A DNA stretch of 64,000 nt from Microtetraspora sp. NBRC 13810 (GCF_030268685.1 NZ_BSRQ01000030.1:24676-88675); one strand, 5' to 3'. Shown: positions 1-12,130, numbered from the stretch's first letter. A program made the numbers and translations. The notes: a model not told the origin generated them from the sequence alone.

Positions 1-1
1 G

Positions 2-439
2 GCCGGTCCGGGCAGCGGTCCTGCGCAGATCTCGAACGACGGCCTGCAGCCGCAGCCGGGGCTCGACCAGTTGGACACGCTGATGGAGCGGGTGCGCGCG
101 GCCGGGGTGCGGATCCGGACGGACGTGGCGCAGCCGCCCGGCCCGCTGCCGCCAGGGGTGGAGATGGCCGCCTACCGGGTGGTGCAGGAGGCACTGACCA
201 ACACCATGAAGCACGCGAACGGCGCAACGGCGTCCGTCGCGATCCGCTACCCCGGACAGTGGATGGAGATCGAGATCGCCGACACCGGCGGAACACGCGC
301 GCCTCGGGCAGGAGATGGGCAGGGCCGGGGACTGGCCGGACTACGGGAAAGACTGGCCATCTACGGCGGCAGCCTGCAGGCCGGGCCCGCGGGCGATGGC
401 TACCTGGTCGCGGCGCGCCTGCCGTGGAGCACGACGTGA
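2..439 (+). CDS. Sensor histidine kinase, C-terminal part (NarL/DesK type)
   Basis: Only the last ~145 codons are in the window and the gene enters from the left edge. The visible part is the ATP-binding HATPase_c domain of a two-component kinase of the HisKA_3/NarL class. An N-box is seen in YRVVQEALTNTMKHA, followed by a G-box region with DTGG and GRGLAGLRERL. The last codons overlap the start of the response regulator by 4 bp (GTGA), so the two are translationally coupled and almost certainly partners. The signal sensed cannot be told because the input domain is missing. Confidence 0.9.
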   Translation, partial: AGPGSGPAQISNDGLQPQPGLDQLDTLMERVRAAGVRIRTDVAQPPGPLPPGVEMAAYRVVQEALTNTMKHANGATASVAIRYPGQWMEIEIADTGGTRAPRAGDGQGRGLAGLRERLAIYGGSLQAGPAGDGYLVAARLPWSTT

Positions 440-1131
440 GCCGGTCGCTGCGCGTGGTCATCGCCGACGACCAGGCGCTGGTACGCAGCGGGTTCGGCAT
501 GATCCTCACCGCCGACGGCATCGAGGTGGCGGCCGAGGCGGCCAACGGCGCGCAAGCCGTCGCCGCCGTCCAGCGGACCGCCCCCGACGTGGTCCTGATG
601 GACATCCGCATGCCCGAGATGGACGGCATCGAGGCCACCCGCCGGATCGTCGCGGCCGACACCCGCGGAACGCGCGTCCTCATCCTGACCACCTACGACC
701 TCGACCAGTACGTCTACGCCGCCCTCACCGCGGGCGCCAGCGGCTTCCTGCTCAAGGACGTCACCCCCGAGCAACTTGTGGCGGCGGTCCGGGTGGTGCG
801 CGCAGGCACCGCCCTGCTCGCCCCCGCCATCACCCGCCGCCTGGTCGAGCGCTTCACCCGCCCCGACGAAGCGATCCACCGCGACCTGTCCGATCTGACA
901 CCCCGCGAGCTGGAGGTGCTGCGCCTGATGGCCACCGGGCTGAGCAACGCCGAACTGGCCGAACGGCTGATCCTCAGCCCCGCCACGGTGAAGACCCACG
1001 TCGCGCGCATCCTGGCCAAGCTGGATCTCCGCGACCGCGTCCAGGCAGTGGTACTCGCCTACGAGAGCGGACTGGTCACCCCACACTCGACCGGCCATTC
1101 GGCGGATGACCAAGCACTCGACCACGCCTGA
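436..1131 (+). CDS. NarL/LuxR-family response regulator
   Basis: This 231-residue DNA-binding response regulator has an N-terminal receiver domain with a phospho-acceptor Asp in VVLMDIRMPEMDG, a conserved Lys in FLLKDVTPEQL, and a C-terminal LuxR helix-turn-helix (LTPRELEVLRLMATG ... SPATVKTHVARIL). The GTG start overlapping the kinase stop gives a protein that begins directly with the receiver fold. Longer in-frame upstream reading would only re-read kinase sequence. It should be phosphorylated by the kinase encoded immediately upstream. Its targets are not identifiable from the sequence. Confidence 0.93.
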   Translation: MSRSLRVVIADDQALVRSGFGMILTADGIEVAAEAANGAQAVAAVQRTAPDVVLMDIRMPEMDGIEATRRIVAADTRGTRVLILTTYDLDQYVYAALTAGASGFLLKDVTPEQLVAAVRVVRAGTALLAPAITRRLVERFTRPDEAIHRDLSDLTPRELEVLRLMATGLSNAELAERLILSPATVKTHVARILAKLDLRDRVQAVVLAYESGLVTPHSTGHSADDQALDHA

Positions 1132-1199
1132 TGGCAGGCGTGGAGGGTTGCGGGATAACTGAGTATCATAGCTTGGGGGCGAGCTGGGCCTCCGCCGCC

Positions 1200-1520
1200 T
1201 GGCGCGGGAGCTTCGTTCGCGCCGCCGAGGTGTGCGGCCTGTACGTCGAGGACCTGGACCTGCGGCTGGACGACGAGCACCTACGCATCCACGGCAAGGG
1301 CGGCAGCGTGGGCCACGTGCTGCTCGACGACCGCGGCTATGTCACCCTGCTCAAGCTGTACCTGGCTCGCGCCGGCTACACCGCAGGGCCGTTGTTCCGG
1401 GCCAGTATCAACGACGCCGGCGGGCCGCTGTCCTACGACGCCGCCCACCACCGCTGGCAGAGCTACTGTGCCGCTGCCGGTGTCGAGATCGACATCCACC
1501 AGCTGCGCCACGCCCACCGC
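1200..1520 (+). pseudogene. Tyrosine recombinase (phage-type integrase) fragment
   Basis: The frame encodes the central catalytic region of a tyrosine recombinase. VRAAEVCGLYVEDLDL carries the first active-site Arg, HGKGG carries the beta-hairpin Lys, and HQLRHAH matches the HxxR box. Sequence matching the family stops right after HQLRHAH, so the last LGH box and the nucleophilic Tyr are absent, and the N-terminal SAM-like domain is also missing. The frame then runs on into unrelated DNA. It is a dead remnant and begins the scrap zone that also holds a DHFR-like and a Tn3 fragment. Confidence 0.75.
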
Positions 1521-1595
1521 AGCCGGAGGCCCGATCTTGTGTCACCGTCGGAGTGGACTTCTTCGCGTACCCGCTCGCGTACCCGCTCAGATCGG

Positions 1596-2142
1596 TCAAC
1601 GGCGCACCCGATAGCGCAGGTGAAGTACCCGGTTGCCCTGAATCACCACGTCAGGATCCTCCAACAGGTGCTGCGCGTCGACCGACCCGAAGTAGCGCTT
1701 GCCGGACCCGAACGCCACGGGTACGACGTCCATGCGCACCTCGTCGACCAGACCCGCGGCAAGCACCTGGCCACCGACGTTCGCCAGCGGCGACCTCGAC
1801 CAAGCGGTCACCCGCAAGCTCCTGCGCCTTGGCCACGGCTGCCTCGACGCCGTCGACGAAGTGAAACGGCGCCTCGGGGTCCCAGCCCTCGGGCTCCGGC
1901 CGGTGTGACACGACGACCACGTGGTCGATCCCGCCCGGCGGCTTCCCATCCCAGCCGTCCGTCATTTCGAAGACGTGGCGGCCGACGATCGTGACTCCGA
2001 TCTGGTCCCAGTACGTCCGGGTGTAGTCGTAGGACGTCTGCGACACCTTCAGCTCGCCGCTCTCGTCCAACGGGACGTCACCGCAGGACAACCAGTCGAA
2101 CAGCGGTCCGGGCTGGTCATTCTCGTCCGCGACGACGTTACG
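1596..2142 (-). pseudogene. RibD C-terminal/DHFR-like protein, frameshifted
   Basis: Two reading frames together encode one member of the RibD_C (dihydrofolate-reductase-like) family. The first frame gives VVADENDQPGPLFDWL through TIVGRHVFEMTDGWDGK to AVAKAQELAGDRLVEVA. The second, joined near 1785-1800, gives NVGGQVLAAGLVDEV through FGSGKRYFG to the stop. The extreme N-terminus (the usual MSLDGF strand) is lost exactly where the Tn3 fragment begins. The frameshift and flush 5' truncation make this a pseudogene. Substrates of this family are generally unknown. Confidence 0.8.
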
Positions 2143-2341
2143 CAGTCGGCAGGTCGGTGAGGTCCAGGCTCCGGTCGGTGCGCAGTTGGATCTCACCGTA
2201 GGGGGTCATGTCGGTGTGGAACAGCGGCGTGAGCCCGCGCCGGTCGGCGTCGGTCAGGACGTTCTCCCACTCGGGTAGGGCGAGGGTGTCCTGGATCATC
2301 AGCGTGTTGATCAGACCGAGAGCCGACTGGAGAATGTGCAG
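2138..2341 (-). pseudogene. Tn3-family transposase, extreme C-terminal remnant
   Basis: About 67 residues beginning LHILQSALGLINTLMIQ and containing PEWENVLTDADRRGLTPLF and PYGEIQLRTDRSLDLTDL resemble the C-terminal end of actinobacterial Tn3-type transposases (QxALVxVNTLMLQ ... LTDEDRRGLTPLFWxHVxPYG). The rest of the ~1000-residue transposase is absent. No terminal inverted repeat was identified. The family call is from recalled family pattern, so confidence is moderate. The end abuts the truncated DHFR-like gene, which suggests a transposition or deletion event joined them. Confidence 0.6.
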
Positions 2342-2425
2342 GCGCTCCGCTCGTCCGCTCGTGACGTACCGGGCGTGGCCGCGCCGTTGAGGCCGGCCCG
2401 GCACGTCACGGGCGAGTTCGGTGGG

Positions 2426-3229
2426 TCATGTGGAGGTCCGGCCGTGCAACCAGTGGGCGAACTTGTCCAGGGAGACGTTGATGGCGATGAAGATGGCGGC
2501 GATGACGATGGCCGCGGGGATCACGTTGGAGAAGTTGGCCGCGATGCCGTTCAGCCCGCGGTCGACGAGTTCGTCGTAGCCGACGATGAGCCCGAGCGCG
2601 GAGTCCTTCAGCAGGACGACGAACTGGCTGATCACCGCCGGCATCATCGCCTTGAGCGACTGCGGGAGCAGCACCAGGCGCATCACCTGGTTCTTGCGCA
2701 TGCCTACGGCGTAGGCGGCCTCGGACTGGCCCCTGGGCAGGCTCTGCACGCCCGCCCTGATGATCTCCGCGATCACCGACCCGTTGTAGAAGGTCAGGCC
2801 GAAGACGACGGCGGTGAAGGCGGAGATGTTGGTCCCGGTGAGGGCGTACGAACCGAAGAACGCGAAGAAGATGAGCAGCAGGAGCGGCACCGCGCGGAAG
2901 AACTCCACCACGGTCGCCGCGGGCACCCTGATCCACCGGTGCTCCGACATCCGCGCCGTCGCGAACACCAGCCCGAAGATCCCGGCCAGCACCACACCGG
3001 CCAGCGCGGCGCCGAGGGTGCCGGCCAGCCCGGGCAGAATGAAGGTGGTCCAGACGTCGGCCCGCAGGAACGGCGTCCACTTGTCGGCCGCCCACTGCCC
3101 CTTCTCGTCGAAGCGCACGTAGACCACGTAGGCCACGGCCAGCAGGCCCAGCGCGATGACGCCGGTCAGGACCCGGTTGCGGCGGATGCCGCGCGGCCCC
3201 GGCACCTCGTAGAGGTTGGCGTAACTCAT
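2426..3229 (-). CDS. gluD: Glutamate-type amino-acid ABC transporter permease (GluD-like)
   Basis: A 267-residue inner-membrane permease of the HisM/GluD class. It has a short cytoplasmic N-terminus, a first membrane helix near residues 22-40, then several more helices. The amino-acid permease EAA-type loop reads AAYAVGMRKNQVMRLVLLPQSLK. It pairs with the neighbouring GluC-like permease to form the translocation channel. Its start overlaps the GluC stop by 4 bp (ATGA). It is the last gene of the operon gluA-gluB-gluC-gluD. Confidence 0.92.
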   Translation of the reverse strand: MSYANLYEVPGPRGIRRNRVLTGVIALGLLAVAYVVYVRFDEKGQWAADKWTPFLRADVWTTFILPGLAGTLGAALAGVVLAGIFGLVFATARMSEHRWIRVPAATVVEFFRAVPLLLLIFFAFFGSYALTGTNISAFTAVVFGLTFYNGSVIAEIIRAGVQSLPRGQSEAAYAVGMRKNQVMRLVLLPQSLKAMMPAVISQFVVLLKDSALGLIVGYDELVDRGLNGIAANFSNVIPAAIVIAAIFIAINVSLDKFAHWLHGRTST

Positions 3230-3894
3230 CGGGCCACCACCAGGCGCCGGGAGAGCCGGCCGAACGCCAGGCCCATGGGCAGGCAGAGCAGCACGAAGCC
3301 GAGGGCGAAGCCGAAGAAGATCTGGATCACCTGGTCGCCGTGGGTCTCGATCAGCTCGCGCATCCGCACCGAAGCCTCGGCGACGCCGACCACGAGCGCG
3401 ATCGTGGTGTTCTTCGTCAGCGCGATCAGGATGCTGCCGAGCGGCGCGATCACCGCGCGGAACGCCTGCGGCAGAATGATCAGCCGCAGTGTCCCGAGGA
3501 ACCCGAGCCCGAGGGAGCGGGCGGCCTCGGCCTGGCCGACCGGCACGGTGTTGATGCCCGAGCGCAGGGCCTCGCAGACGAAGGCCGAGGTGTAGGCGGT
3601 CAGGCCGATCACCGCGAGCCAGAAGTTGTTGGTCGCCAGGTCGTCCGACAGCTCGACGCCCAGGTTGGCGCCCACCCCCAGGCCGGTGAACAGCAGGACC
3701 AGCGTGAGCGGGGTGTTGCGGGCCACGCTCACGTAGGTGCCGGCCGCGGAACGCAGAACCGGGAAGGGGGAGACCCGCATGGCCGTCAGCGCCGTACCGA
3801 GGAGCAGTGACCCGACGGCGCTGACCACGGCCAGCCGCACGGTCATCCAGAAGGCCACCAGGATGGTGTCACCTTCCAGCAGCAGGGCTTCCAT
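3226..3894 (-). CDS. gluC: Glutamate-type amino-acid ABC transporter permease (GluC-like)
   Basis: A 222-residue membrane permease with the HisM/GlnP topology (about five helices). The conserved loop EAARSLGLGFLGTLRLIILPQAFR contacts the ATPase. It starts only 4 bp after the stop of the binding-protein gene and overlaps the next permease gene, a tight operon. Together the two permeases, the lipoprotein and the ATPase make a complete polar amino-acid importer. The closest known pattern is the corynebacterial GluABCD glutamate uptake system. Glutamate specificity is inferred from gene order and similarity. Confidence 0.92.
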   Translation of the reverse strand: MEALLLEGDTILVAFWMTVRLAVVSAVGSLLLGTALTAMRVSPFPVLRSAAGTYVSVARNTPLTLVLLFTGLGVGANLGVELSDDLATNNFWLAVIGLTAYTSAFVCEALRSGINTVPVGQAEAARSLGLGFLGTLRLIILPQAFRAVIAPLGSILIALTKNTTIALVVGVAEASVRMRELIETHGDQVIQIFFGFALGFVLLCLPMGLAFGRLSRRLVVAR

Positions 3895-3898
3895 CCGG

Positions 3899-4735
3899 TC
3901 AGTACCTTTCGAGCTGCGGGGCCTGGGCCACGCTGAACCCGCTCGCGCCCACGCTGGCCTGCAGCGCCTTCTGCCAGCTACCGTCGGAGAACATCTTGGC
4001 CAGCGCGTCGTTGACGGCCTGGCGGCCCTTGGAGTCGTCCTTCTTCAGGCCGACGCCGTACTTCTCGGTGCTGAACGGCTTGCCGACGACCTTGAGCTTG
4101 CCGCCGTGCTGGGCGGCGTAGCCGGCCAGGATGACGTTGTCGGTGGTGAGGGCGTCGAGCTGGCCGCCGAGCACCCGGTCGACGCAGGCGGAGTAGGTGC
4201 GCTCCTCCTGCAGCTGGACCTCCTTGGCGTAGCTTTCCTTGACCTTCTGCGCGGGCGTGGAACCGGCCACGGAGCACAGCTTCTTGCCGTTGAGCTGCTC
4301 AGGTCCGGTCAGCGCGGTGTCGTCGGCCTTGACGAGCAGGTCCTGCCCGGCCACGAAGTACGGCCCCGCGAACGACACCTTCTCCTTGCGCGCGTCGGTG
4401 ATCGAGTAGGTGGCCACCACCATGTCGACCTGTCCCTGCTGCAGGAAGGCCTCGCGGTTGGCGGAGACCGTCTCCTTGAACGTGATGTCCTTGGCCTCGA
4501 CGCCGAGCTCCTTGGCGACGTACTTGGCGACCTCGATGTCGAATCCGGCGAAGCTTCCGTCGGGGGTGCGCAGGCCGAGCCCCGGCTGGTCGGCCTTGAC
4601 CCCGATCACGAGCTTCTTGTCGCCCTGGGCCTTGTCGACGACGGAGGCGTACTCCTGCGCCCCTCCCCCGCAGGCGGTCACGGTGAGCGCGAGCGCGGTG
4701 AGGGCGGACAGGACGAGAACGGGTCTGGTGAGCAT
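3899..4735 (-). CDS. gluB: Glutamate-binding lipoprotein (GluB-like)
   Basis: A 278-residue extracellular substrate-binding protein of the SBP_bac_3 family. The chosen ATG gives an export signal with a lipobox (LTVTAC) followed by GGG, so the mature protein is anchored by a lipid-modified Cys; an upstream GTG would place 12 extra residues before the signal. Family landmarks include GFDIEVAKYVAKELG, the MVVATYSITDARKEKVSFAGPYF strand and KKLCSVAGST. It lies 13 bp downstream of the ATPase gene and delivers the ligand to the GluC/GluD channel. Confidence 0.93.
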   Translation of the reverse strand: MLTRPVLVLSALTALALTVTACGGGAQEYASVVDKAQGDKKLVIGVKADQPGLGLRTPDGSFAGFDIEVAKYVAKELGVEAKDITFKETVSANREAFLQQGQVDMVVATYSITDARKEKVSFAGPYFVAGQDLLVKADDTALTGPEQLNGKKLCSVAGSTPAQKVKESYAKEVQLQEERTYSACVDRVLGGQLDALTTDNVILAGYAAQHGGKLKVVGKPFSTEKYGVGLKKDDSKGRQAVNDALAKMFSDGSWQKALQASVGASGFSVAQAPQLERY

Positions 4736-4748
4736 GGGGGGCTCCCTC

Positions 4749-5492
<744 letters not shown>

Positions 5493-5600
5493 GGTGCACT
5501 CTCCTTCCGTCCGTCCGCGTTGGCGCAACCGTAGGAGTCGCGTGTGGCGGGGAAGGAGTTGTGCGCCTTCTGCTCAGTTACATGATCTGTTAACGCGCGC

Positions 5601-6431
5601 TCAGCGCCGGGGTCTGGCCCTGTCGGCCACCGCGCCGGACGCGCCGATGGTGTTCATGAACACGCTGTCCCACTGGCCGTCGCGGAGAAAACGCGAGATC
5701 AGCGCGTTGAGGTGCGCGACGAACGCCGTGTCGCCCCTGCGCACGCCGATGCCGTACGGCTCGCTGCCGAAAGGCTTGCCCACGAGTTTCAACCTGTCGG
5801 GATGCTGGGACAGCAAGCCGCGCAGAATCGGGTCGTCGGTGCTGATCGCGTCGATCGCGCGCGACTGGAGCGCGGGCAGGCAGTCGCTGTAGATGTCGAC
5901 GATCGTCAGCTTCGCCTTGGGCACCAGATGTCTGAGCCGGTCGCCCGAGGTGGAGCCGGTGGCGGTGCACACCCGCTTGCCGTTCAGGTCGGTCATCTCG
6001 TCGATGGCCTTGTTGTCGGCTCTGACCAGGATGTCCTGGTCGGCGTAGTAGTACGGCTCGGTGAAGGAGACCCGTCTCCGGCGCTCCGGAGTGATCGAGT
6101 AGGTGGCCAGGACGATGTCGACGACTCCGCGGGCCAGGAAGTCCTCGCGCTGGCGCGGCCTGGTCTCCACGAAACGGATGCCCCGCTCACTGCCCGTCAG
6201 GTCCTTGGCCACCAGCCTGGCGATCTCCGCGTCGAAGCCGGTGATCCTTCCGGTGGCCGGGTCCTTGAAGCCGAACAGGGGATGGTCGAACTTGATGCCG
6301 ACGGTGAGCACGCCACGCTGCTGGATGCGGGCCATGGCCGTACCCTCGGGGAACGCGCCCGCGTCGGCGGCCCCGCAGCCGGTGACGGCGAGGCAGGCGA
6401 CGACGGCCAGGACAGCTCTGACCAGCCTCAC
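5601..6431 (-). CDS. Second amino-acid-binding lipoprotein (GluB/GlnH-like)
   Basis: A 276-residue SBP_bac_3 lipoprotein. A short signal ends in the lipobox AVTGC (Cys19), followed by the family core (GVLTVGIKFDHPLFGF, GFDAEIARLVAKDL, IVLATYSITPERRRRVSFTEPYYYADQDI, KRVCTATGST). It is clearly a paralogue of the GluB-like protein next door but has no permease of its own. Its start overlaps the stop of the upstream CitB-type regulator by 4 bp. It may feed the GluABCD channel or serve as ligand receptor for the divergent hybrid kinase. Both roles are inference. Confidence 0.9.
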   Translation of the reverse strand: MRLVRAVLAVVACLAVTGCGAADAGAFPEGTAMARIQQRGVLTVGIKFDHPLFGFKDPATGRITGFDAEIARLVAKDLTGSERGIRFVETRPRQREDFLARGVVDIVLATYSITPERRRRVSFTEPYYYADQDILVRADNKAIDEMTDLNGKRVCTATGSTSGDRLRHLVPKAKLTIVDIYSDCLPALQSRAIDAISTDDPILRGLLSQHPDRLKLVGKPFGSEPYGIGVRRGDTAFVAHLNALISRFLRDGQWDSVFMNTIGASGAVADRARPRR

Positions 6432-7114
6432 CGCACGCGATACCGGTGCTGGGGGCGGCCCTTGGGGCCGTACCTCAGGTGGGCCTCCACCTGTCCCCGC
6501 TCGCTGAGGTGCTCCAGGTAGCGGCGCGCGGTCGCCCTGCTGATGCCCACGCTGTGGGCCAGCTCCAGCGCCGAGAGGTCCTCGGCCGAGGCGGCGAGCG
6601 CGTCGATCACCCTCCGCTCGGTCTCGGAGGAGATGCTCGGGGGCCTGGATCCGCGTTCGGTGTGCAGCGCGCGGAAAAGCTGGTCGATCTCCTGCTGCTC
6701 GGTGAACCTGGCCTGCGCGGCGAGCCGCTCGGCCGTGGCCGCGTAGCGCACCAGCGTCTCCTCGACCACACCCACCTTCGTGGGCTTGACCAGGTAGTAC
6801 AGCGCTCCCCGCTGAATGGCCGCGCTCACCGCCGCCGACTCCCGCCTGGCCGAGATCACGATCACGTCCGTGGGCGGGCGGTCCGGGCGGCGCAGCCGGT
6901 GGGCGACCTCCAGGCCGGGCAGATCGGGCAGGTGGAGGTCCAGGAGCACGAGTTGGGGAGAGAACTTCTGGGCGGCGGCGAGCGCGCCGTGACCGGTGTG
7001 CGCGACGCCGACGACCTTGAACCCGTCGACTCGCTTCACCTGAGCCTTCAACGTCGCTGTGACGACGGGGTCGTCGTCCACGATGAGTACGGTGATGTCC
7101 CCCGGTCCAGGCAT
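6428..7114 (-). CDS. CitB/DcuR-type response regulator
   Basis: About 228 residues. The N-terminal receiver domain has the acidic pair DDDP and acceptor Asp in LVLLDLHLPDLPG. A linker follows, then a C-terminal winged helix (LSALELAHSVGISRATARRYLEHLSERGQVEAHLRYG) typical of regulators controlling C4-dicarboxylate, citrate or amino-acid uptake. The ATG at 7114 has a GGGGAG ribosome site 6 nt upstream; a GTG two codons earlier is possible. It is coupled to the lipoprotein gene downstream and is divergent from the hybrid kinase, its probable partner. Confidence 0.9.
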   Translation of the reverse strand: MPGPGDITVLIVDDDPVVTATLKAQVKRVDGFKVVGVAHTGHGALAAAQKFSPQLVLLDLHLPDLPGLEVAHRLRRPDRPPTDVIVISARRESAAVSAAIQRGALYYLVKPTKVGVVEETLVRYAATAERLAAQARFTEQQEIDQLFRALHTERGSRPPSISSETERRVIDALAASAEDLSALELAHSVGISRATARRYLEHLSERGQVEAHLRYGPKGRPQHRYRVR

Positions 7115-7262
7115 CGCCACTCCCCGATCTACTGTGAACGCTGGGCGGATTCTAGACCTACCGGGCGCAAAGAGGTCCGGTTTTGCTTGTTTTGCTCAAC
7201 TCAAGGGCGCTCTGAGCGACAAGTCCTCTTACTGTGGTGCCGTACGTCGAGGAGGGAGCCCG
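7115..7262. promoter_or_regulatory. Divergent promoter region, CitB-type regulator / hybrid kinase
   Basis: The 148-bp gap separates two divergent signalling genes, so both promoters must lie here. It is locally less GC-rich (TTTTGCTTGTTTTGCTCAAC at about 7181-7200) than its surroundings. A strong GGAGGG ribosome site at 7252-7257 defines the GTG start of the kinase. No clear palindromic operator was seen. Confidence 0.5.
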
Positions 7263-10112
<2,850 letters not shown>

Positions 10113-10214
10113 TGTGACTTTTCCTCGCCGAAATCAACGGCCGCGAAACTGTTTGATTGCTGACGTCTTTCAGCAAGGTTAAGGTCTGATGTTCTTCAAG
10201 GGGGTAGTTGCGTT

Positions 10215-10931
10215 ATGGACGATACGACGGGTACACCCAGCCCCACGGCCGGCTCCACCCCGTCGCCGACCGAGTCCTCCTCGCCGAGCGCTCCTCCCAC
10301 GGGCAGCCCGACCCCCGACCCGCCCACGGGCAGCCCGACCCCTGACCCGCCCACGCGGCCCCCGACCGAGCCGCCGACCACCCAGCCCCCCACGACACAG
10401 CCCCCGACGACACAGCCGGCCACGCCGGGCTTTCCCACGGACACCCCGCCGCCGCCCGCCGAATCGCCAAGCGGCAGGCCGCCGACGCCGTCCGCCGCAC
10501 CGAGCCCTTACTGGCCTCCTGTCGTCCCCGCCCCGGCCCCGCCCCCCGCCCTCGAAGGGGGGCCGGGCTCGGGTGACCGCGTCTATCTCAACTGGGAGTC
10601 GATCCGCGAGCTGGCCACGCTCTTCGACAGGCTGGGCGATGACGTCGTGGCCTTGCAGGTGCGGGCGACCAGCCTGGCCTCCACCAGTGAGCTGGGCTTG
10701 GAGGACGAACAGGGCACCGAGTTCGCCCGCTGGTACCGCACGAACTACACCTCGCTGACCGGGGACATGACAGGGCTCGCCGAGAGCAACTTCGCGATGG
10801 TCGGCCGGCTGGGGGATTTCGAGAAGGCCTGGCAGTATCTGGAACAGGAGATCATCAAAAGCATGCCGACGTTCGCCGACGTCTCCGAGCCGCCGATCCC
10901 ACCGGTGCCGGCGCGCAGGACGGGCGCCTGA
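10215..10931 (+). CDS. Pro/Thr/Ser-rich protein with WXG100-like helical domain
   Basis: A 238-residue protein. Residues 1-115 are an extremely Pro/Ser/Thr-rich disordered segment with short tandem repeats (GSPTPDPPT twice, TTQPP three times). Residues ~120-210 are helical and resemble an ESAT-6/WXG100-type domain (VYLNWESIRELATLFDRLGDDV ... WYRTNYTSLTGDMTGLAESN). There is no signal peptide. In actinomycetes such proteins are type VII secretion substrates or partners, but no secretion gene lies in the window. The stop shares a base with the next start (TGATG), so it is co-translated with the following WXG100-like protein. Confidence 0.75.
   Translation: MDDTTGTPSPTAGSTPSPTESSSPSAPPTGSPTPDPPTGSPTPDPPTRPPTEPPTTQPPTTQPPTTQPATPGFPTDTPPPPAESPSGRPPTPSAAPSPYWPPVVPAPAPPPALEGGPGSGDRVYLNWESIRELATLFDRLGDDVVALQVRATSLASTSELGLEDEQGTEFARWYRTNYTSLTGDMTGLAESNFAMVGRLGDFEKAWQYLEQEIIKSMPTFADVSEPPIPPVPARRTGA
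10296..10349 (+). repeat. Two 27-bp in-frame tandem repeats
   Basis: Two adjacent 27-bp copies differing at one base encode GSPTPDPPT twice. Shorter 12-bp units encoding TTQP follow at about 10376-10424. Such repeats can change copy number by slippage and vary the length of the disordered linker. Confidence 0.8.
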
Positions 10932-11809
10932 TGTTCGACCCCTTCCAGGTGCTGGCCACCTTCGCGAACGTCCACGTTCCCGAGGCCGACGTCTCCGAGC
11001 TGCGGGCCAGAGCCCGGGACCTGCGCAGGATGGCCGACTCGATCGACGCCCTGGTGACCACGACGGCGAGGGGGGTGTCGGACGTCCTCAGGGCCAACGA
11101 CAGCAGGGCGGTCGAGAGGTTCGCGGAGGTGTGGCCGAAGGAGCTCGCCCCGCGCTACGCGATGCTCCAGCAGGGGCTGCGCGACATCGCCGACGCCTGC
11201 GACCAGTATGCGGACGTGGTGGAGAAACACCGGGAGAACCTGTGGATCATCGGTACGCAGCTCGCCGCGATGCTCTTCACCATGATGTTCGGCTACATCT
11301 ACCCGGCGGCCGGGGCCTGGGCCAAGGCCAGGTTCGAGAGCCTGGTCTCGCAGGCCGCTCTTCAGAACACGCTGTTCAGGAAGATCGCCCATTCGATCCT
11401 GAGCTTCACCGTCGGCGGCCGTGCCGTGGGCAGCTACTTCGTGCGCGAAGGGCTCGACGCGTTCGCGGACTCCGCGGTGTGGGCCGTTGGCAAGACCGCG
11501 GTCCACATGACGAGCTCGGCGGCCTCGGGCCAGCCCATGGAGAACCCGCTCTGGTACGGGTTCAAGCACTTCTGGGCGGAGATGGCCTACAACGGCGGCA
11601 GCAAGGCCATGAGTGACGTGCGCAAGTTCCTCCCCCAGCACCAGGTCCTCGACACCACGCTCGGGAGCGGCCCCATGGGCAAGTTCGTCCGCAGAACCAC
11701 GTCAGCCGCCCTCGTCTACCCGTTGATCGCCACTGGCGAGCTGACCTGGCAGGGTGCCATGAGGACCGCCATGGCGCACGCACCGCGCGCCTTCATCCTT
11801 CGTCGATAG
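10931..11809 (+). CDS. WXG100-like domain protein, probable type VII secretion substrate or partner
   Basis: A 292-residue protein. The N-terminal ~110 residues form a long helical hairpin (ADVSELRARARDLRRMADSIDAL ... RYAMLQQGLRDIADACDQYADVVEKHR) like the WXG100-like domain found at the N-terminus of actinobacterial exported toxins. Two hydrophobic stretches follow near residues 108-135, then a mixed C-terminal half without any motif I recognise. No catalytic toxin signature is visible. It overlaps the Pro-rich gene upstream by one base and precedes a YbaB-like gene by 12 bp, giving a compact three-gene unit. Confidence 0.75.
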   Translation: MFDPFQVLATFANVHVPEADVSELRARARDLRRMADSIDALVTTTARGVSDVLRANDSRAVERFAEVWPKELAPRYAMLQQGLRDIADACDQYADVVEKHRENLWIIGTQLAAMLFTMMFGYIYPAAGAWAKARFESLVSQAALQNTLFRKIAHSILSFTVGGRAVGSYFVREGLDAFADSAVWAVGKTAVHMTSSAASGQPMENPLWYGFKHFWAEMAYNGGSKAMSDVRKFLPQHQVLDTTLGSGPMGKFVRRTTSAALVYPLIATGELTWQGAMRTAMAHAPRAFILRR

Positions 11810-11821
11810 GAGTGCCCACAT

Positions 11822-12130
11822 ATGAACACCCTCCCGACCGGCGACCCGGAGTTCGACCGGGCGATGGCCGAGTTCAGGGCGCAGAACACCCGCCTGGACG
11901 AGGCCGGACAACGCTTCGAGCAGCTCAGAGGCCGAGGTAAGGACGCGAGCGGGCACGTCACGGCGGAGGTGCTGCCCAGCGGCAGCCTGGTCGCCCTCAC
12001 CTTCGACCCGCGCGCCCTCAGGCTCAGTGCGGCGGACCTGGCCGAAGCCGTCCTGGCCGCCACGAGGGCGGCCGAGGAGGACGCCGGAGCACAGGCCGAG
12101 GAGATCGTCACGTTCATGCACGGGGGGTGA
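11822..12130 (+). CDS. YbaB/EbfC-family nucleoid-associated-like protein
   Basis: A 102-residue protein with a helical N-terminus (DRAMAEFRAQNTRLDEAGQRFEQLRG) and a short beta region (VTAEVLPSGSLVALTFDPRAL) followed by an acidic C-terminal helix, the YbaB/EbfC fold. These divergent YbaB proteins are commonly encoded beside WXG100/ESX-type genes in actinomycetes. The true YbaB binds DNA; whether this one does is unknown. It sits 12 bp after the WXG100-like gene, so it belongs to the same transcript. Confidence 0.8.
   Translation: MNTLPTGDPEFDRAMAEFRAQNTRLDEAGQRFEQLRGRGKDASGHVTAEVLPSGSLVALTFDPRALRLSAADLAEAVLAATRAAEEDAGAQAEEIVTFMHGG

Noticed and set aside
10376..10424. Short tandem repeats considered as a CRISPR-like array
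   Set aside because: They are in-frame 12-bp units without spacers inside a Pro/Thr-rich coding segment.
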